Assembly (NCBI GenBank): GCA_035620975.1
Contig: DASPFV010000188.1
Span: forward strand, 1 to 32,621
DNA from: DASPFV01 sp035620975
GTDB taxonomy: Bacteria; Acidobacteriota; Vicinamibacteria; Vicinamibacterales; 2-12-FULL-66-21
Length of the DNA: 32,621 bases
Direction: 5' to 3'
Shown here: one piece after another, positions 1-7,934 of the stretch
How the letters are laid out: each line of letters opens with the position of its first letter
Position numbering within the stretch: position 1 is the stretch's first letter
Notes under the pieces: generated by a model
What the model saw: only the letters and a program-made list of their open reading frames with translations
Told to the model about the DNA's origin: nothing
Database searches by the model: none
Position numbers and translations under genes: made by a program

Positions 1-79
1 GCGGCAGTCCGGGCATCTCCCGGTACTCCGCCAGGATTCGTTGGGACCACTCACGGTCTGTCGGACTCCAAGTGACCAC
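1..79 (-). CDS. Unidentified protein, N-terminal part only (runs off window)
   Basis: A minus-strand reading frame opens with GTG at 79 and is still open at the window edge, giving 26 residues that begin VVTWSPTDREWSQRILAEYR. A textbook ribosome binding site, AGGAGG, lies about 6 bases upstream on the minus strand (83-88), which decides the start. The EMPGL segment after this start resembles, from memory, small hypothetical proteins with a possible winged-helix module (EMPGLxLT); this is weak. It follows the 41-residue membrane protein by 13 bases, so the two are probably co-transcribed and divergent from the LysR gene. The function is unknown. Confidence 0.6.
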   Translation of the reverse strand, partial: MVTWSPTDREWSQRILAEYREMPGLP

Positions 80-92
80 GGATCCTCCTCCC

Positions 93-218
93 TTAGAAGC
101 CGAACCAACGCCGCGCGGCTATGGGCGCGAGTTCGACTATTGCCCAGACGATCGCCACGAGCAGCCCGCCAGCAACCGCGGGCCCAGCTATGTCACTCAT
201 CGTTCTTCCGTTCAGCAT
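93..218 (-). CDS. 41-residue single-pass membrane protein
   Basis: The minus-strand ORF begins at ATG 218 behind an AAGGAGAG ribosome binding site; a second start at ATG 200 also has a GGAAG signal, giving 35 residues. The centre, GPAVAGGLLVAIVWAIVELA, is a single hydrophobic helix followed by a basic tail (AARRWFGF), as in small inner-membrane proteins with the C-terminus in the cytoplasm. It lies 13 bases upstream of the partial gene at 1-79 and is divergent from the NhaR-like regulator, which may control it. No family is recognised. The two good ribosome binding sites and the membrane segment argue that it is real. Confidence 0.6.
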   Translation of the reverse strand: MLNGRTMSDIAGPAVAGGLLVAIVWAIVELAPIAARRWFGF

Positions 219-336
219 TGCTCTCTCCTTGTGCCAACCCTTCAAGCGTACGGGGACGATGTTGGATAGACAATTAGATAGTTCGGAGCGTATCGTGAGA
301 GATAATCTATGTGTCGGTCTGAGATGGAAAGTGCGA
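219..336. promoter_or_regulatory. Divergent promoter region of nhaR-like gene and minus-strand pair
   Basis: This stretch separates two divergent transcription units and is richer in A and T than its surroundings around 263-312. GATAATCTAT at 301-310 could serve as a -10 element for the regulator. LysR-type regulators usually bind such intergenic regions. No exact operator could be fixed by eye. Confidence 0.4.
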
Positions 337-1236
337 GTGGAGTGGCTGAATTATCATCATCTGCTGTATTTCTGGACGGTCGTACGCGAGGGGAGCATCT
401 CCAAGGCGGCGGAGAAGCTACGACTTGCGCAGCCGACGATCAGCGCTCAAATCCGCCAACTCGAGGACTCGCTGGGCGAGCGCCTGTTTGAGCGTCAGGG
501 CCGCACGCTGATCCCCACCGACGTCGGGCGACTCGTGTATCGCTATGCGGACGAAATCTTCAGCATCGGCCGTGAGCTCCTGGAGACGTTGCGCGGCCGC
601 CCTGCAGGGCGCCCCCTCCAGTTGACCGTCGGCGTCGCGAATTCTGTTCCGAAACTGGTCGTCTATCGGCTACTTCGCCCCGCCCTCAAGAGTCCGGAGG
701 CGATCCATTTGATCTGTCGCGAAGACAGCACCGAGCGGCTGGTGGCGGAGCTCGCTACGCACTCGCTCGATGTGGTGATCACTGACACACCCGCACCTGA
801 ACACGTGCGGGTGAAGGCGTTCAGTCATCTGTTGGGTGAGTCGGACACGTCGTTCTTCGCGCCCCCGGCGCTCGCGTCGCGCCTGCGCAGAAAGTTCCCG
901 GCATCGCTCACAGACGCGCCAGCGCTGCTGCCGGCGCCGAACACTGCGCTGCGCAGAGGAATCGACGAATGGTGCGCAAAGCAGGAGCTGCGGTTGCGAG
1001 TCATCGGCGAGTTCGAGGACACCGCGCTCATGAAGGTGTTCTGCCAGGCGACGCCAGCTGTGTTCCCGGCGCCCGCGGCAATCGAGCAGGACATCTGCAG
1101 GTTCCACGGAGTCCGTGTTGTCGGGCGGACGAATGGGGTAAAAGAGCGGTACTACGCGATTTCGGTCGAGCGGCGCTTGAAGCACCCCGGGGTCATCGCC
1201 ATCACGACGACGGCGCGTGAGGACGTTTTTCGCTGA
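337..1236 (+). CDS. nhaR: LysR-family regulator, NhaR-like
   Basis: This is a transcriptional regulator of the LysR family, closest to NhaR, the activator of sodium/proton antiporter genes. I place the start at GTG 337, which gives the NhaR-typical opening VEWLNYHHLLYFWTVVREGS; GGAAAG lies about 7 bases upstream. A longer frame reaches back to 121 but its extra 70 residues look non-coding. The N-terminal 60 residues form the winged helix-turn-helix (SKAAEKLRLAQPTISAQIRQ), followed by a substrate-binding domain to residue 299. About 300 residues is normal for NhaR. No nhaA antiporter is visible beside it; the divergent small membrane protein gene is the only obvious local target. Confidence 0.85.
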   Translation: MEWLNYHHLLYFWTVVREGSISKAAEKLRLAQPTISAQIRQLEDSLGERLFERQGRTLIPTDVGRLVYRYADEIFSIGRELLETLRGRPAGRPLQLTVGVANSVPKLVVYRLLRPALKSPEAIHLICREDSTERLVAELATHSLDVVITDTPAPEHVRVKAFSHLLGESDTSFFAPPALASRLRRKFPASLTDAPALLPAPNTALRRGIDEWCAKQELRLRVIGEFEDTALMKVFCQATPAVFPAPAAIEQDICRFHGVRVVGRTNGVKERYYAISVERRLKHPGVIAITTTAREDVFR

Positions 1237-1425
1237 TTGATGCGCGGGCAGGCGGCAGCGTAAGCCGCGACAATGTCCGCCAGTGTGTAGCGGTGCGTGA
1301 CGAGCGATTTCTGATCTCCCCGGCCCGAGGAGATGACGCTCATCAGACGTCGCATACGCTCTTCGCCGCCTGGGCACAACGTCGTGTCGTCCCCGTCGCC
1401 AGCGGCAAGTCCTGGACCGCGTCAG
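1237..1425 (-). pseudogene. Relic of zinc-dependent alcohol dehydrogenase, C-terminal end
   Basis: On the minus strand, 1425 down to about 1255 reads LAAGDGDDTTLCPGGEERMR and then LVTHRYTLADIVAAYAA, which follows the C-terminal pattern of zinc-dependent (threonine dehydrogenase-like) alcohol dehydrogenases: CPGGKERMRRLM, VTHRYKLDDI, AAYDLF. Near 1255 the frame shifts, after which LPAHQSAKNVL in another frame continues the match (expected LFAHQRDGVLK). The N-terminal catalytic and NAD-binding domains are absent. It is a fragment left by deletion, tail to tail with the LysR gene. Confidence 0.65.
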
Positions 1426-1534
1426 CATGTTCGGAACGCGGACGGACCTGATCCGAATCGGTGGACAGGTTAATTAATTTATTGGCGCGAATTCGTCTTT
1501 CGTCTTCTTCTTCATACACCAAAGAATGATGGGG

Positions 1535-1605
1535 GTGGACGCTCGTGGGAAACCGCGTTCTGTGCGGGTTTTCCAAATCCCGGTGGGCGCGTTCTTGGCG
1601 TCCAC
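1535..1605. repeat. 8-bp inverted repeat beside IS3 relic
   Basis: GTGGACGC at 1535-1542 is the reverse complement of GCGTCCAC at 1598-1605, and GCGTCCA occurs again at 1617-1623. They lie just beyond the 3' end of the transposase relic, so one could be a remnant of a terminal inverted repeat. The arms are short and this assignment is tentative. Confidence 0.3.
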
Positions 1606-1626
1606 GGGAATGGCAGCGTCCATGCC

Positions 1627-2130
1627 CTACGCCGCCGCCTCGCGCTCGAACCTGGCCGGACTGATCTGACCAAGTGTCGAATGTCGACGACGGTGGTTAC
1701 AACCACACCTCGAGGTAGTCGAACAACGCCACCTTCGCGTTGCTATAGCTCGGGAACCGATCCGTTTCCTCTTTCTTCACGGTGGCGAAGAAGCTCTCCA
1801 TCACCGCATTGTCGTAGCAGTCGGCGCGCCGACTCATGCCGCACGTGATCCCGTGCGTGGCGAGGTACCGTTGGTAGTCCTCACACGTGTAGGTGCATCC
1901 GCGATCAGAATGATGATGCAGCAACCCGAGCCCGGGACAGCGACGCTGGACCGCCATCTCGAGCGCCTTCAACGTCAGTCGTCGATCGTTGGACGCGCTC
2001 TTCGCTGACGGCCTCGCCGTCCTCCTGCAAATCTTCCACAAGCGCTGACGGCCGTAGACCCGACCGCTTGCCGCATGAAATGCGCGCAGCTTGGTGCGCA
2101 AGACGAGATCACGCTGCGGAGAGCTCCGGA
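1627..2130 (-). pseudogene. IS3-family transposase (orfB) relic with internal deletion
   Basis: The minus strand carries pieces of an IS3-family DDE transposase. From 2130 it reads the helix-turn-helix part (LRTKLRAFHAASGRVYGRQR), changes frame near 2038 (continuing LVEDLQEDGEAVSEERVQR in another frame), and is joined near 1978 directly to the catalytic C-terminal half. That half keeps the second acidic residue in HHHSDRGCTYT and the glutamate in YDNAVMESFFATVKKE. The part with the first catalytic aspartate is missing. A second frameshift near 1705 separates EVW from the typical end NHRRRHSTLGQISPARFERE, which stops at 1627. It cannot be an active enzyme. Confidence 0.85.
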
Positions 2131-2429
2131 GCGCCTCCGGTATTTCGGAGGTAGAAGACGACGCGACGCCCATGCTGAGCAGACTATTCCGAAATCCTGG
2201 CCCATTTCTCATCGTTTGCCGAGGCTCACGGGCGCCGCTCCTTGGCACAGAAGCTGCCCTTCCAGGAGCGGCCCATTCGCTCAGCACATCTCGTGCCGTT
2301 CTGCGAGCTGCTGCGGGATCCGAGACGGGATTGCGCGGCGGACAAAACAAGACAGGCCATCGCAATCGGCAGTTGAGCGCTCCACATGTGGTCAAGGCGT
2401 TTGTTGATGGCGACTCAATGAGGAGCAAC
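2131..2429. other. Gene-free stretch upstream of the DyP operon
   Basis: No supported gene lies here. Plus- and minus-strand frames extend through it but lack any recognisable protein. It should hold the promoter of the downstream six-gene operon. A perfect 10-bp palindrome, CCACATGTGG at 2382-2391, lies about 40 bases before the first start codon and is a possible operator. Confidence 0.4.
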
Positions 2430-2996
2430 ATGCCCAGTACTTCTCCGGACCAGACCTGGACCAAACCGGCAGCGAAGGCAATTCCCAAGGAAGGCTATTT
2501 CACCCTCGAACAGGGCAGGTACGGCCCGACCTACCCCCGAACCCCTGCCTGCCATGGCTTCACCATCATCGCGAAAATCAAACCGGGTACTGAACCCGAG
2601 ATTCGCGCTTACGGCAAGCGCATCGAGGACGCGATTGCCGCGAGCCCACACGCGCTCGCGCCATTGCAGCTGCATTACCTGCGATGGGTGCTGTTCAACA
2701 TCGGTCAAGATACGTACTTCATGTACCAGGGAATCTTCGATACCGATTTCGACAAGTACACTGAAGACGCCATTCAGCTGTTCAAAGCGACCGGCGTGGA
2801 CACGGTGTTCGAGAAGCTCGAAGGATTTCCGATGGACTGGAAGACCAACGCGCCGGCCTTCATCAAGTTCGTGCGCGAGCACCAGTGCCCCAGTTTTCTC
2901 GAGTACGGTGAATATCCGTATGTGTCAGCCGCGGAAATCAAGAAAGCGCTCGCGCTGAAGGACGCGTTTTCGTCCATGCTCGACCAGATGCAGTGA
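2430..2996 (+). CDS. Conserved hypothetical protein paired with DyP peroxidase
   Basis: This 188-residue protein starts at ATG 2430 with AGGAG about 5 bases upstream; an ATG at 2418 is less well placed. It has no signal peptide or membrane segment. The order of segments, for example CHGFTIIAKIKPGTEPEIRA, then LHYLRWVLF, then TYFMYQGIFDTDFDKYTEDA, looks like a ferredoxin-like alpha/beta-barrel fold such as those of EthD- or DyP-related proteins. That fold call is inference. Only 6 bases separate it from the DyP peroxidase gene, so the two products probably act together. It is the first gene of a six-gene operon. I do not recognise a named family. Confidence 0.85.
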   Translation: MPSTSPDQTWTKPAAKAIPKEGYFTLEQGRYGPTYPRTPACHGFTIIAKIKPGTEPEIRAYGKRIEDAIAASPHALAPLQLHYLRWVLFNIGQDTYFMYQGIFDTDFDKYTEDAIQLFKATGVDTVFEKLEGFPMDWKTNAPAFIKFVREHQCPSFLEYGEYPYVSAAEIKKALALKDAFSSMLDQMQ

Positions 2997-3002
2997 CCTC
3001 CC

Positions 3003-4361
3003 ATGCTGGAACTGGACGACATCCAACATTTCCTCTTGACACGGCCGCGGGCACTGGCGGCGCGCTACGGGTTCCTGTGCTTTCGGCAGCCGGATCAGGG
3101 ACGAGCCTGGCTGTCGGGAATCATCGACCGCGTGGGTCGCGGCCGTGCGCTCGACTCCGGCGGTCCGCTCGATTCACGCTGGGTCACGGTCGCGTTTACG
3201 TGGAACGGCCTGCGCGCGCTTGGTGTCGATGAGGCCTGCCTGTCGACGTTCCCCGAGGAGTTTCGCCAGGGAATGGCCGCGCGTGCCGCCATTCTCGGCG
3301 ATACCGGAGCCAATCACCCCGATCACTGGCTGGGCGGTCTTGCGAGTCCCGACCTTCACGCGATCGTGATCCTCTTCGCGCGTGATGTCCCCGAACGAGA
3401 GCGCTGTGTTTACGAGCACCAGCGCTATGCGGCGGCGTTCCCGGGGGTGGAAGCGCTCTCGACACTCGATCTCGAGGCCACGCCACCGCTGGACTACGCC
3501 CACGATCACTTCGGCTATCGAGATCGCATGTCGCAGCCGGAGATCGACGGCATGGGCGTCGAGCCGACGCCGGGTTCGGGCGCGCCGCTCAAGCCGGGGG
3601 AGTTTTTCCTCGGGTATCCAGACGAGAACGGGGATGTTGGACCGGTGCCACAGCCCGAGATCCTGGCGCGGAACGGCAGCTTTCTCGCCTATCGCCGGCT
3701 CGAAGAGCATGTGGGCGCGTTTCGCGACTTTTTGCAAGCGAACGGTGCCACGCCGGAGGAACAGGAACTGGTCGCCGCGAAGCTGATGGGCCGGTGGCGG
3801 AGTGGGGCGCCGCTCGTGCTCGCCCCCACGAAGGACGACCCGCAGCTTGCGGCGGACCCGCAGCGCAGCAACGACTTCGACTACGGAAAGATGGACCCGC
3901 ACGGCTACGCGGTTCCGCTCGGTGCCCACATCCGGCGCATGAACCCGCGCGATACGGCCGTGAACATGAATCGGCGCCGCATCATTCGCAGGGGCGGAAC
4001 CTACGGCCCACCGTTACCGGAGGGCGCGCCGGACGATGGCGTCGAACGAGGTATAGCCGCCTTTGTCGGTTGTGCCAGCCTGATCAGGCAGTTCGAGTTC
4101 GCCCAGAACGTGTGGGCCAACGATCCGCGCTTCCACGAACTCGGAAATGAGCGCGATCCCTTCATCGGTACCCATGATGGCTCGTACGACATGACCATTC
4201 CCAAACGACCCATCAGAAAGAAGATCACGGGCCTGCCGGCGTTCACGACGATGAAGGGCGGCGCCTACTTTTTTCTCCCGGGGATTCGAGCGCTTCGCTT
4301 TCTGGCGGCCGGTGCCAAGGCCACGTGCCAGGACACAACCTCCCTTTCCCAGGGCGCGTAG
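3003..4361 (+). CDS. DyP-type haem peroxidase
   Basis: This 452-residue protein belongs to the dye-decolorizing (DyP-type) peroxidase superfamily: haem enzymes that oxidise aromatic or other substrates with hydrogen peroxide. Visible family segments are the distal-side motif in GYRDRMSQPEIDGMG (about residues 173-187), GEFFLGYPDENG, AHIRRMNPRD and RRIIRRGGTYGPPL, then GCASLIRQFEFAQNVWAND. The usual GxxDG reads GYRDR here: the aspartate is kept and the last glycine is arginine. No signal peptide is seen, so it is probably cytoplasmic. The start at ATG 3003 lacks a strong ribosome binding site and may depend on coupling to the preceding gene 6 bases away. Confidence 0.92.
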   Translation: MLELDDIQHFLLTRPRALAARYGFLCFRQPDQGRAWLSGIIDRVGRGRALDSGGPLDSRWVTVAFTWNGLRALGVDEACLSTFPEEFRQGMAARAAILGDTGANHPDHWLGGLASPDLHAIVILFARDVPERERCVYEHQRYAAAFPGVEALSTLDLEATPPLDYAHDHFGYRDRMSQPEIDGMGVEPTPGSGAPLKPGEFFLGYPDENGDVGPVPQPEILARNGSFLAYRRLEEHVGAFRDFLQANGATPEEQELVAAKLMGRWRSGAPLVLAPTKDDPQLAADPQRSNDFDYGKMDPHGYAVPLGAHIRRMNPRDTAVNMNRRRIIRRGGTYGPPLPEGAPDDGVERGIAAFVGCASLIRQFEFAQNVWANDPRFHELGNERDPFIGTHDGSYDMTIPKRPIRKKITGLPAFTTMKGGAYFFLPGIRALRFLAAGAKATCQDTTSLSQGA

Positions 4362-4362
4362 C

Positions 4363-5253
4363 GTGAATGCCACGTCAATCACCGACCTGTTGATTAGCGG
4401 TGCGAACGCGTCGGTGGTGGTGTTCGTGGTGTCGAGCACGCTGTCCGTCGGTCTCGGGCTCACCGTGCCGCAAATCGTTGCTCCGTTGCGAAACGGCCGG
4501 CTCGTCGTGCTCTCCCTGCTGGCGAATTTCGTGCTGGCACCCGTTGTCGCGATCGGGCTGGCGCGAGTGCTCGCCCTCGATGAACCACTTCAGATCGGAC
4601 TGCTGCTGGTTGGCGTCGCGGGCGGTGCACCCTTTCTTCTGAAGCTCGCCGATCTAGCCAAGGCCAACATGGCATTCGCGGTCGGCCTAATGGTCGTCCT
4701 CATGGTGATCACGGTCGGCTACATGCCGATCGTCCTCCCGCTATTGCTCGCAGGCGTCTCCGTGAATCCCGCCAACATCGCCCGCTCGCTCATTCTGCTG
4801 ATGCTGATTCCACTCGCTGTCGGGCTCGCGCTCAGAGCCTGGCAGGCACCGGCCGCCGCTCGGGTCAGGGCATTCGTCGCACCGGTGTCGAGCATCAGCA
4901 TGATCTTCGTCGTGACGCTCACGACCGCCGGACACTTCGGCAGCATGCTGAGCATTCTCGGTTCGTTCGGCATCCTGGCGGCCGTGATTTTCGTCGCGAT
5001 CTGCTTCGGTATCGGCTGGTTGCTCGGCGGGCCGGGCACGGACACGCGGGGAGTCCTTTCGTTGGGCACTGCCCAGCGGAATACGGCCGCGGCGCTCGTC
5101 GTCGCCGGCCAGAACTTCGACGATGCGAAGGTGGTCGTCATGATCACCGTCATCATGATCGTGTCGTTCGCGGTGCTGATGCCGGTGGCACGCCGGTTAG
5201 CCGGCCGTCAGCAACCCGCTACGGCCGGTCAAGACGCGACGGTTGGACGGTAA
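4363..5253 (+). CDS. Bile acid:sodium symporter family (BASS) membrane transporter
   Basis: This 296-residue, highly hydrophobic protein has eight to ten predicted membrane helices. The late segment LGTAQRNTAAALVVAGQNF is typical of the bile acid:sodium symporter/arsenite-permease-like superfamily, whose members move organic anions with sodium. I choose GTG 4363, one base after the DyP stop codon, because the protein then starts just before the first helix (NATSITDLLISGANASVVVF). Its place in the operon between a peroxidase and an outer-membrane barrel suggests it carries the substrate or product of this pathway across the inner membrane. The substrate cannot be read from sequence. Confidence 0.85.
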   Translation: MNATSITDLLISGANASVVVFVVSSTLSVGLGLTVPQIVAPLRNGRLVVLSLLANFVLAPVVAIGLARVLALDEPLQIGLLLVGVAGGAPFLLKLADLAKANMAFAVGLMVVLMVITVGYMPIVLPLLLAGVSVNPANIARSLILLMLIPLAVGLALRAWQAPAAARVRAFVAPVSSISMIFVVTLTTAGHFGSMLSILGSFGILAAVIFVAICFGIGWLLGGPGTDTRGVLSLGTAQRNTAAALVVAGQNFDDAKVVVMITVIMIVSFAVLMPVARRLAGRQQPATAGQDATVGR

Positions 5254-5265
5254 GCGCGGAATCAC

Positions 5266-6231
5266 GTGCGAAGCCTCCGTCTGTGTCGTCGTTCGTGGCT
5301 CGCGATTCTCGTCGCCATCGGGATGTCGTCGCTGCCCCAGAAGGCGGCAGCGCAGGTTCGAGGCGTGTACCCGACCGGCATGAACGCCACGAACGCCGGC
5401 GTGACGCCGGACTCGGGGTTGACGTACTCGAATCTGTTCATCTTCAACGCGCGTGAGGAATTGAAGGGGCCCGACGGTGAGGTGGTCACCACCGGATCGA
5501 ACGCCGTCATGATCGACCTGAATACCTTCGTCTGGGTGACCAAGAGCACGTTGCTCGGAGGCGCACGGTTCTCGGCGACCGGATCGTTGCTGGTCTCAAA
5601 CAACTCGCTCGCCTCCGACACCACAGGTCAGCTCAGCGCTGGTGGAGGGTTCGCAGATTTCTTTCTTCAACCGTTCATCCTCGGCTGGCAAACCGAGCGT
5701 GTCGGGATTCGAACCGCCTACGGCGTTCTCATGCCGACGGGCAGGTTCAACGCTGGCGCATCCGACAATGTCGGCTCAGGCTACTGGACACATGCACCGT
5801 CAGCGGGTGTGACTTTCTTTCTGACGAGTGACAAGCGGACGACGCTGTCCGCATTTCACATGTACGAGTTTCACACGGTCCAGGAGGGCACGGCCATTCA
5901 TCCCGGTCAGACGGCCAACATCGACTACTCCGTGACGCGCACGGTGCGGATCAACGACGACACGCAGCTGCAACTGGGCGTGATCGGCTATGAACAGTGG
6001 CAGACGACGGGTAAGACCGGCCCGACCATCACCGCGACTGAGAGCCGCGCGCGATACAAGGTCCATGCGCTGGGCTTCGCGTCGAACGTGTCGCTCCCTG
6101 CGCGCAAGGTGAGTCTGGGCCTGAAGTACTTCAAGGAGTTCTCCAACACATCGACGTTTCAGGGGTACACGCTCCAGATCTCGGGGGCCGTGACCTTTTC
6201 GGTTGCACCATCGCGCAGGAGACCGTCATGA
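5266..6231 (+). CDS. Outer-membrane beta-barrel, phenol-degradation MetA/SphA-like
   Basis: The 321-residue product begins with a clear signal peptide (basic RSLRLCRRSW, hydrophobic core, cleavage likely after KAAA before QVRGVYP). The mature part has alternating strands rich in glycine and aromatic residues and resembles outer-membrane proteins of the MetA phenol-degradation/SphA type found with aromatic catabolic genes. Such proteins are thought to help hydrophobic compounds cross the outer membrane. The start is GTG 5266, 12 bases after the transporter gene. The stop overlaps the next start (ATGA), so translation is coupled. Confidence 0.75.
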   Translation: MRSLRLCRRSWLAILVAIGMSSLPQKAAAQVRGVYPTGMNATNAGVTPDSGLTYSNLFIFNAREELKGPDGEVVTTGSNAVMIDLNTFVWVTKSTLLGGARFSATGSLLVSNNSLASDTTGQLSAGGGFADFFLQPFILGWQTERVGIRTAYGVLMPTGRFNAGASDNVGSGYWTHAPSAGVTFFLTSDKRTTLSAFHMYEFHTVQEGTAIHPGQTANIDYSVTRTVRINDDTQLQLGVIGYEQWQTTGKTGPTITATESRARYKVHALGFASNVSLPARKVSLGLKYFKEFSNTSTFQGYTLQISGAVTFSVAPSRRRPS

Positions 6232-7277
6232 CCGAAGCCAAGATCTACGTCCCGACGACCGATGCACGAACACCGGCGCGGACGTACAACCAAACCCATT
6301 CACCTCGGAAGTTCATCGCCGGCCGACGGCGCGTCAGCATCTATGTGTGCTGGAGCTTCCCTGGCGAGGCGAATCGAGACATCCGCGATCTCGACAATCG
6401 GTTCTCGACCATGACGGAAGTGCGGCGTGTCGAGTGGCCATTCTGGGAAACGCCTGAATGGTCCGATCCGACGATGTTTCAGCAGGGGATCGCGGGCGCA
6501 CTGGAGCTGTTCTTCCGCGCCTGGATGCCGTTCCAAGCACTCGTCGGCGAGGTCACGGGCCACTCGGTGCCCGTCTTTCAGCGCGTCGATCAGGCCGGGT
6601 ACCGCCTGCCACTCGACGAGCGGGTGCTCGGCGATACCGACACGCTTTTTGTCTTCGGGCTCGACCATCTGCTCACGGAGCAAGAAGCATCAGCTGATGA
6701 AATCGAGGCGGTTCGCAACTGGTTGACGCGCGAGGGCACGTGCCTCGTCCTTGGGCCGCACCACGACGTCGGGATCTCGATGGACATGAAGGAGCGCGCC
6801 ATGGAATACGCGCACCACGGGGATGCGCTCGTTCCGCGGCAGCAACGCTTCGGCAAGTACACGCGGTCGCTGATGACGGGACTGGGCGTGCCAGTGGAAA
6901 ACCGGTATGGCCTGCGTCCGGGAGTGGTGGCGGGGACGTCGCGCATTGCCCCGCTGACCGCCTATCGGGATCTCGACACGCGTGGCTGGTTGACTGGCGT
7001 GACCAATTTCAGCTTTCACAAGCACCTGCCGCACTACGCGGTCACGACCGACGACACTTCCGCCATCAAGGTGCTCGGGACCCAACCGATCGACATGTCG
7101 AAGCCGCATCCGTTTACCGAAGCCGGCAATCGCGAGTTCAACTCGTTCGTGTGGATGCCACCAAATGGCCGGCGCGCGGGCGAGATTCTGCTCGCGGATT
7201 CGACGGTGTTCAGTACGCTCTTTGGTGCAGACGATAGCCTGAAACAGTTCTGGAAGAACCTGGCTACTGCCAGGTGA
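6228..7277 (+). CDS. Conserved hypothetical protein, possible GATase1-like fold
   Basis: This 349-residue protein starts at ATG 6228 with a 4-base overlap with the outer-membrane gene. It has no signal peptide. Around residues 135-185 it reads DTDTLFVFGLDHLLTEQE, then VRNWLTREGTCLVLGPHHDV. This strand-helix-strand layout recalls the class I glutamine amidotransferase-like fold of proteins that test whether a flag or region is open, but no catalytic cysteine is visible in the expected elbow. Histidines cluster in FSFHKHLPHYAV. I do not assign a reaction. Its place in the operon suggests a cytoplasmic step of the same pathway. Confidence 0.75.
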   Translation: MTEAKIYVPTTDARTPARTYNQTHSPRKFIAGRRRVSIYVCWSFPGEANRDIRDLDNRFSTMTEVRRVEWPFWETPEWSDPTMFQQGIAGALELFFRAWMPFQALVGEVTGHSVPVFQRVDQAGYRLPLDERVLGDTDTLFVFGLDHLLTEQEASADEIEAVRNWLTREGTCLVLGPHHDVGISMDMKERAMEYAHHGDALVPRQQRFGKYTRSLMTGLGVPVENRYGLRPGVVAGTSRIAPLTAYRDLDTRGWLTGVTNFSFHKHLPHYAVTTDDTSAIKVLGTQPIDMSKPHPFTEAGNREFNSFVWMPPNGRRAGEILLADSTVFSTLFGADDSLKQFWKNLATAR

Positions 7278-7296
7278 ACCCACGAGGGCCGTAAAC

Positions 7297-7698
7297 GTGA
7301 CGAACACACCACCCGCTGCACTCCAGTCTCTGATCGAGGCCCACGTCGACGGCTTCAATACTCACAACAAGGAGCAGTTTCTGAGCGTGTTCGGAGACAC
7401 AGCAATCATCATTGATGGGATTGCACCGTATCGCTGGTTGAACCCGAATGCTCCAGCCAATTGGCTCACTGACTGCGACAAATGGCGTGAGAACCTCGGC
7501 GTGACGCACGAGCATCTGTCCTACGAGTGGGGCTTCTGGAATGTCGAGGATTCGTCGGCGTATGCCGTGATATCAGGAAGTCTCACGGTGACGATCAAGG
7601 GTCAGTCGGCGGTTCGGACAGAGACACTTGCGTACACGTTCGGGAAACGCGATGGCGTCTGGACGATCGAGGCGCAAGCCCGGGGACGTACGTCGTAG
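7297..7698 (+). CDS. NTF2/SnoaL-like protein
   Basis: This is a 133-residue protein with the cone-shaped NTF2/SnoaL-like fold: an N-terminal helix pair (LQSLIEAHVDGFNTHNKEQF), then FLSVFGDTAIIIDGI, and a C-terminal strand set ending TFGKRDGVWTIEAQARGRTS. The family includes ketosteroid-isomerase-like enzymes, dehydratases and many small-ligand binders. The start is GTG 7297, 19 bases after the preceding gene, so it closes the six-gene operon. A catalytic role cannot be read with confidence. A weak 5-bp hairpin (GTGCA/TGCAC) follows near 7706-7722. Confidence 0.8.
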   Translation: MTNTPPAALQSLIEAHVDGFNTHNKEQFLSVFGDTAIIIDGIAPYRWLNPNAPANWLTDCDKWRENLGVTHEHLSYEWGFWNVEDSSAYAVISGSLTVTIKGQSAVRTETLAYTFGKRDGVWTIEAQARGRTS

Positions 7699-7934
7699 CG
7701 GCAGTGCATGGCTTCTTGCACGCTCCAATCGCGACTGAGGCGCTGTCTGACGTTTGGTCGGAAAAGCAGAGGCCCGGCAGCGACTGACGACAGGAACTGT
7801 GTAGCCACTGTGTAAGGTAGGGGTCGATACCGCCGACAAAGGCCGACGATTACGGGCGCACAGGAGGAAGTATTAAGTGGCGGCGAACTCATTGAATTCG
7901 TCGTGCGAAGGGTTCCGCTATCGCTCAGTGCGCG

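Noticed and set aside
670..1428. Long minus-strand frame opposite the LysR gene
   Set aside because: Most of it is arginine-rich and antisense to a well-supported gene; only its first part overlaps the alcohol dehydrogenase relic.
2091..2429. Upstream extension of the 188-residue protein to 2091
   Set aside because: The extra 113 residues overlap the IS3 relic and look random; AGGAG before ATG 2430 marks the start.
3174..3929. 251-residue minus-strand frame opposite the DyP gene
   Set aside because: It is antisense to a strongly supported peroxidase and has no recognisable domain.
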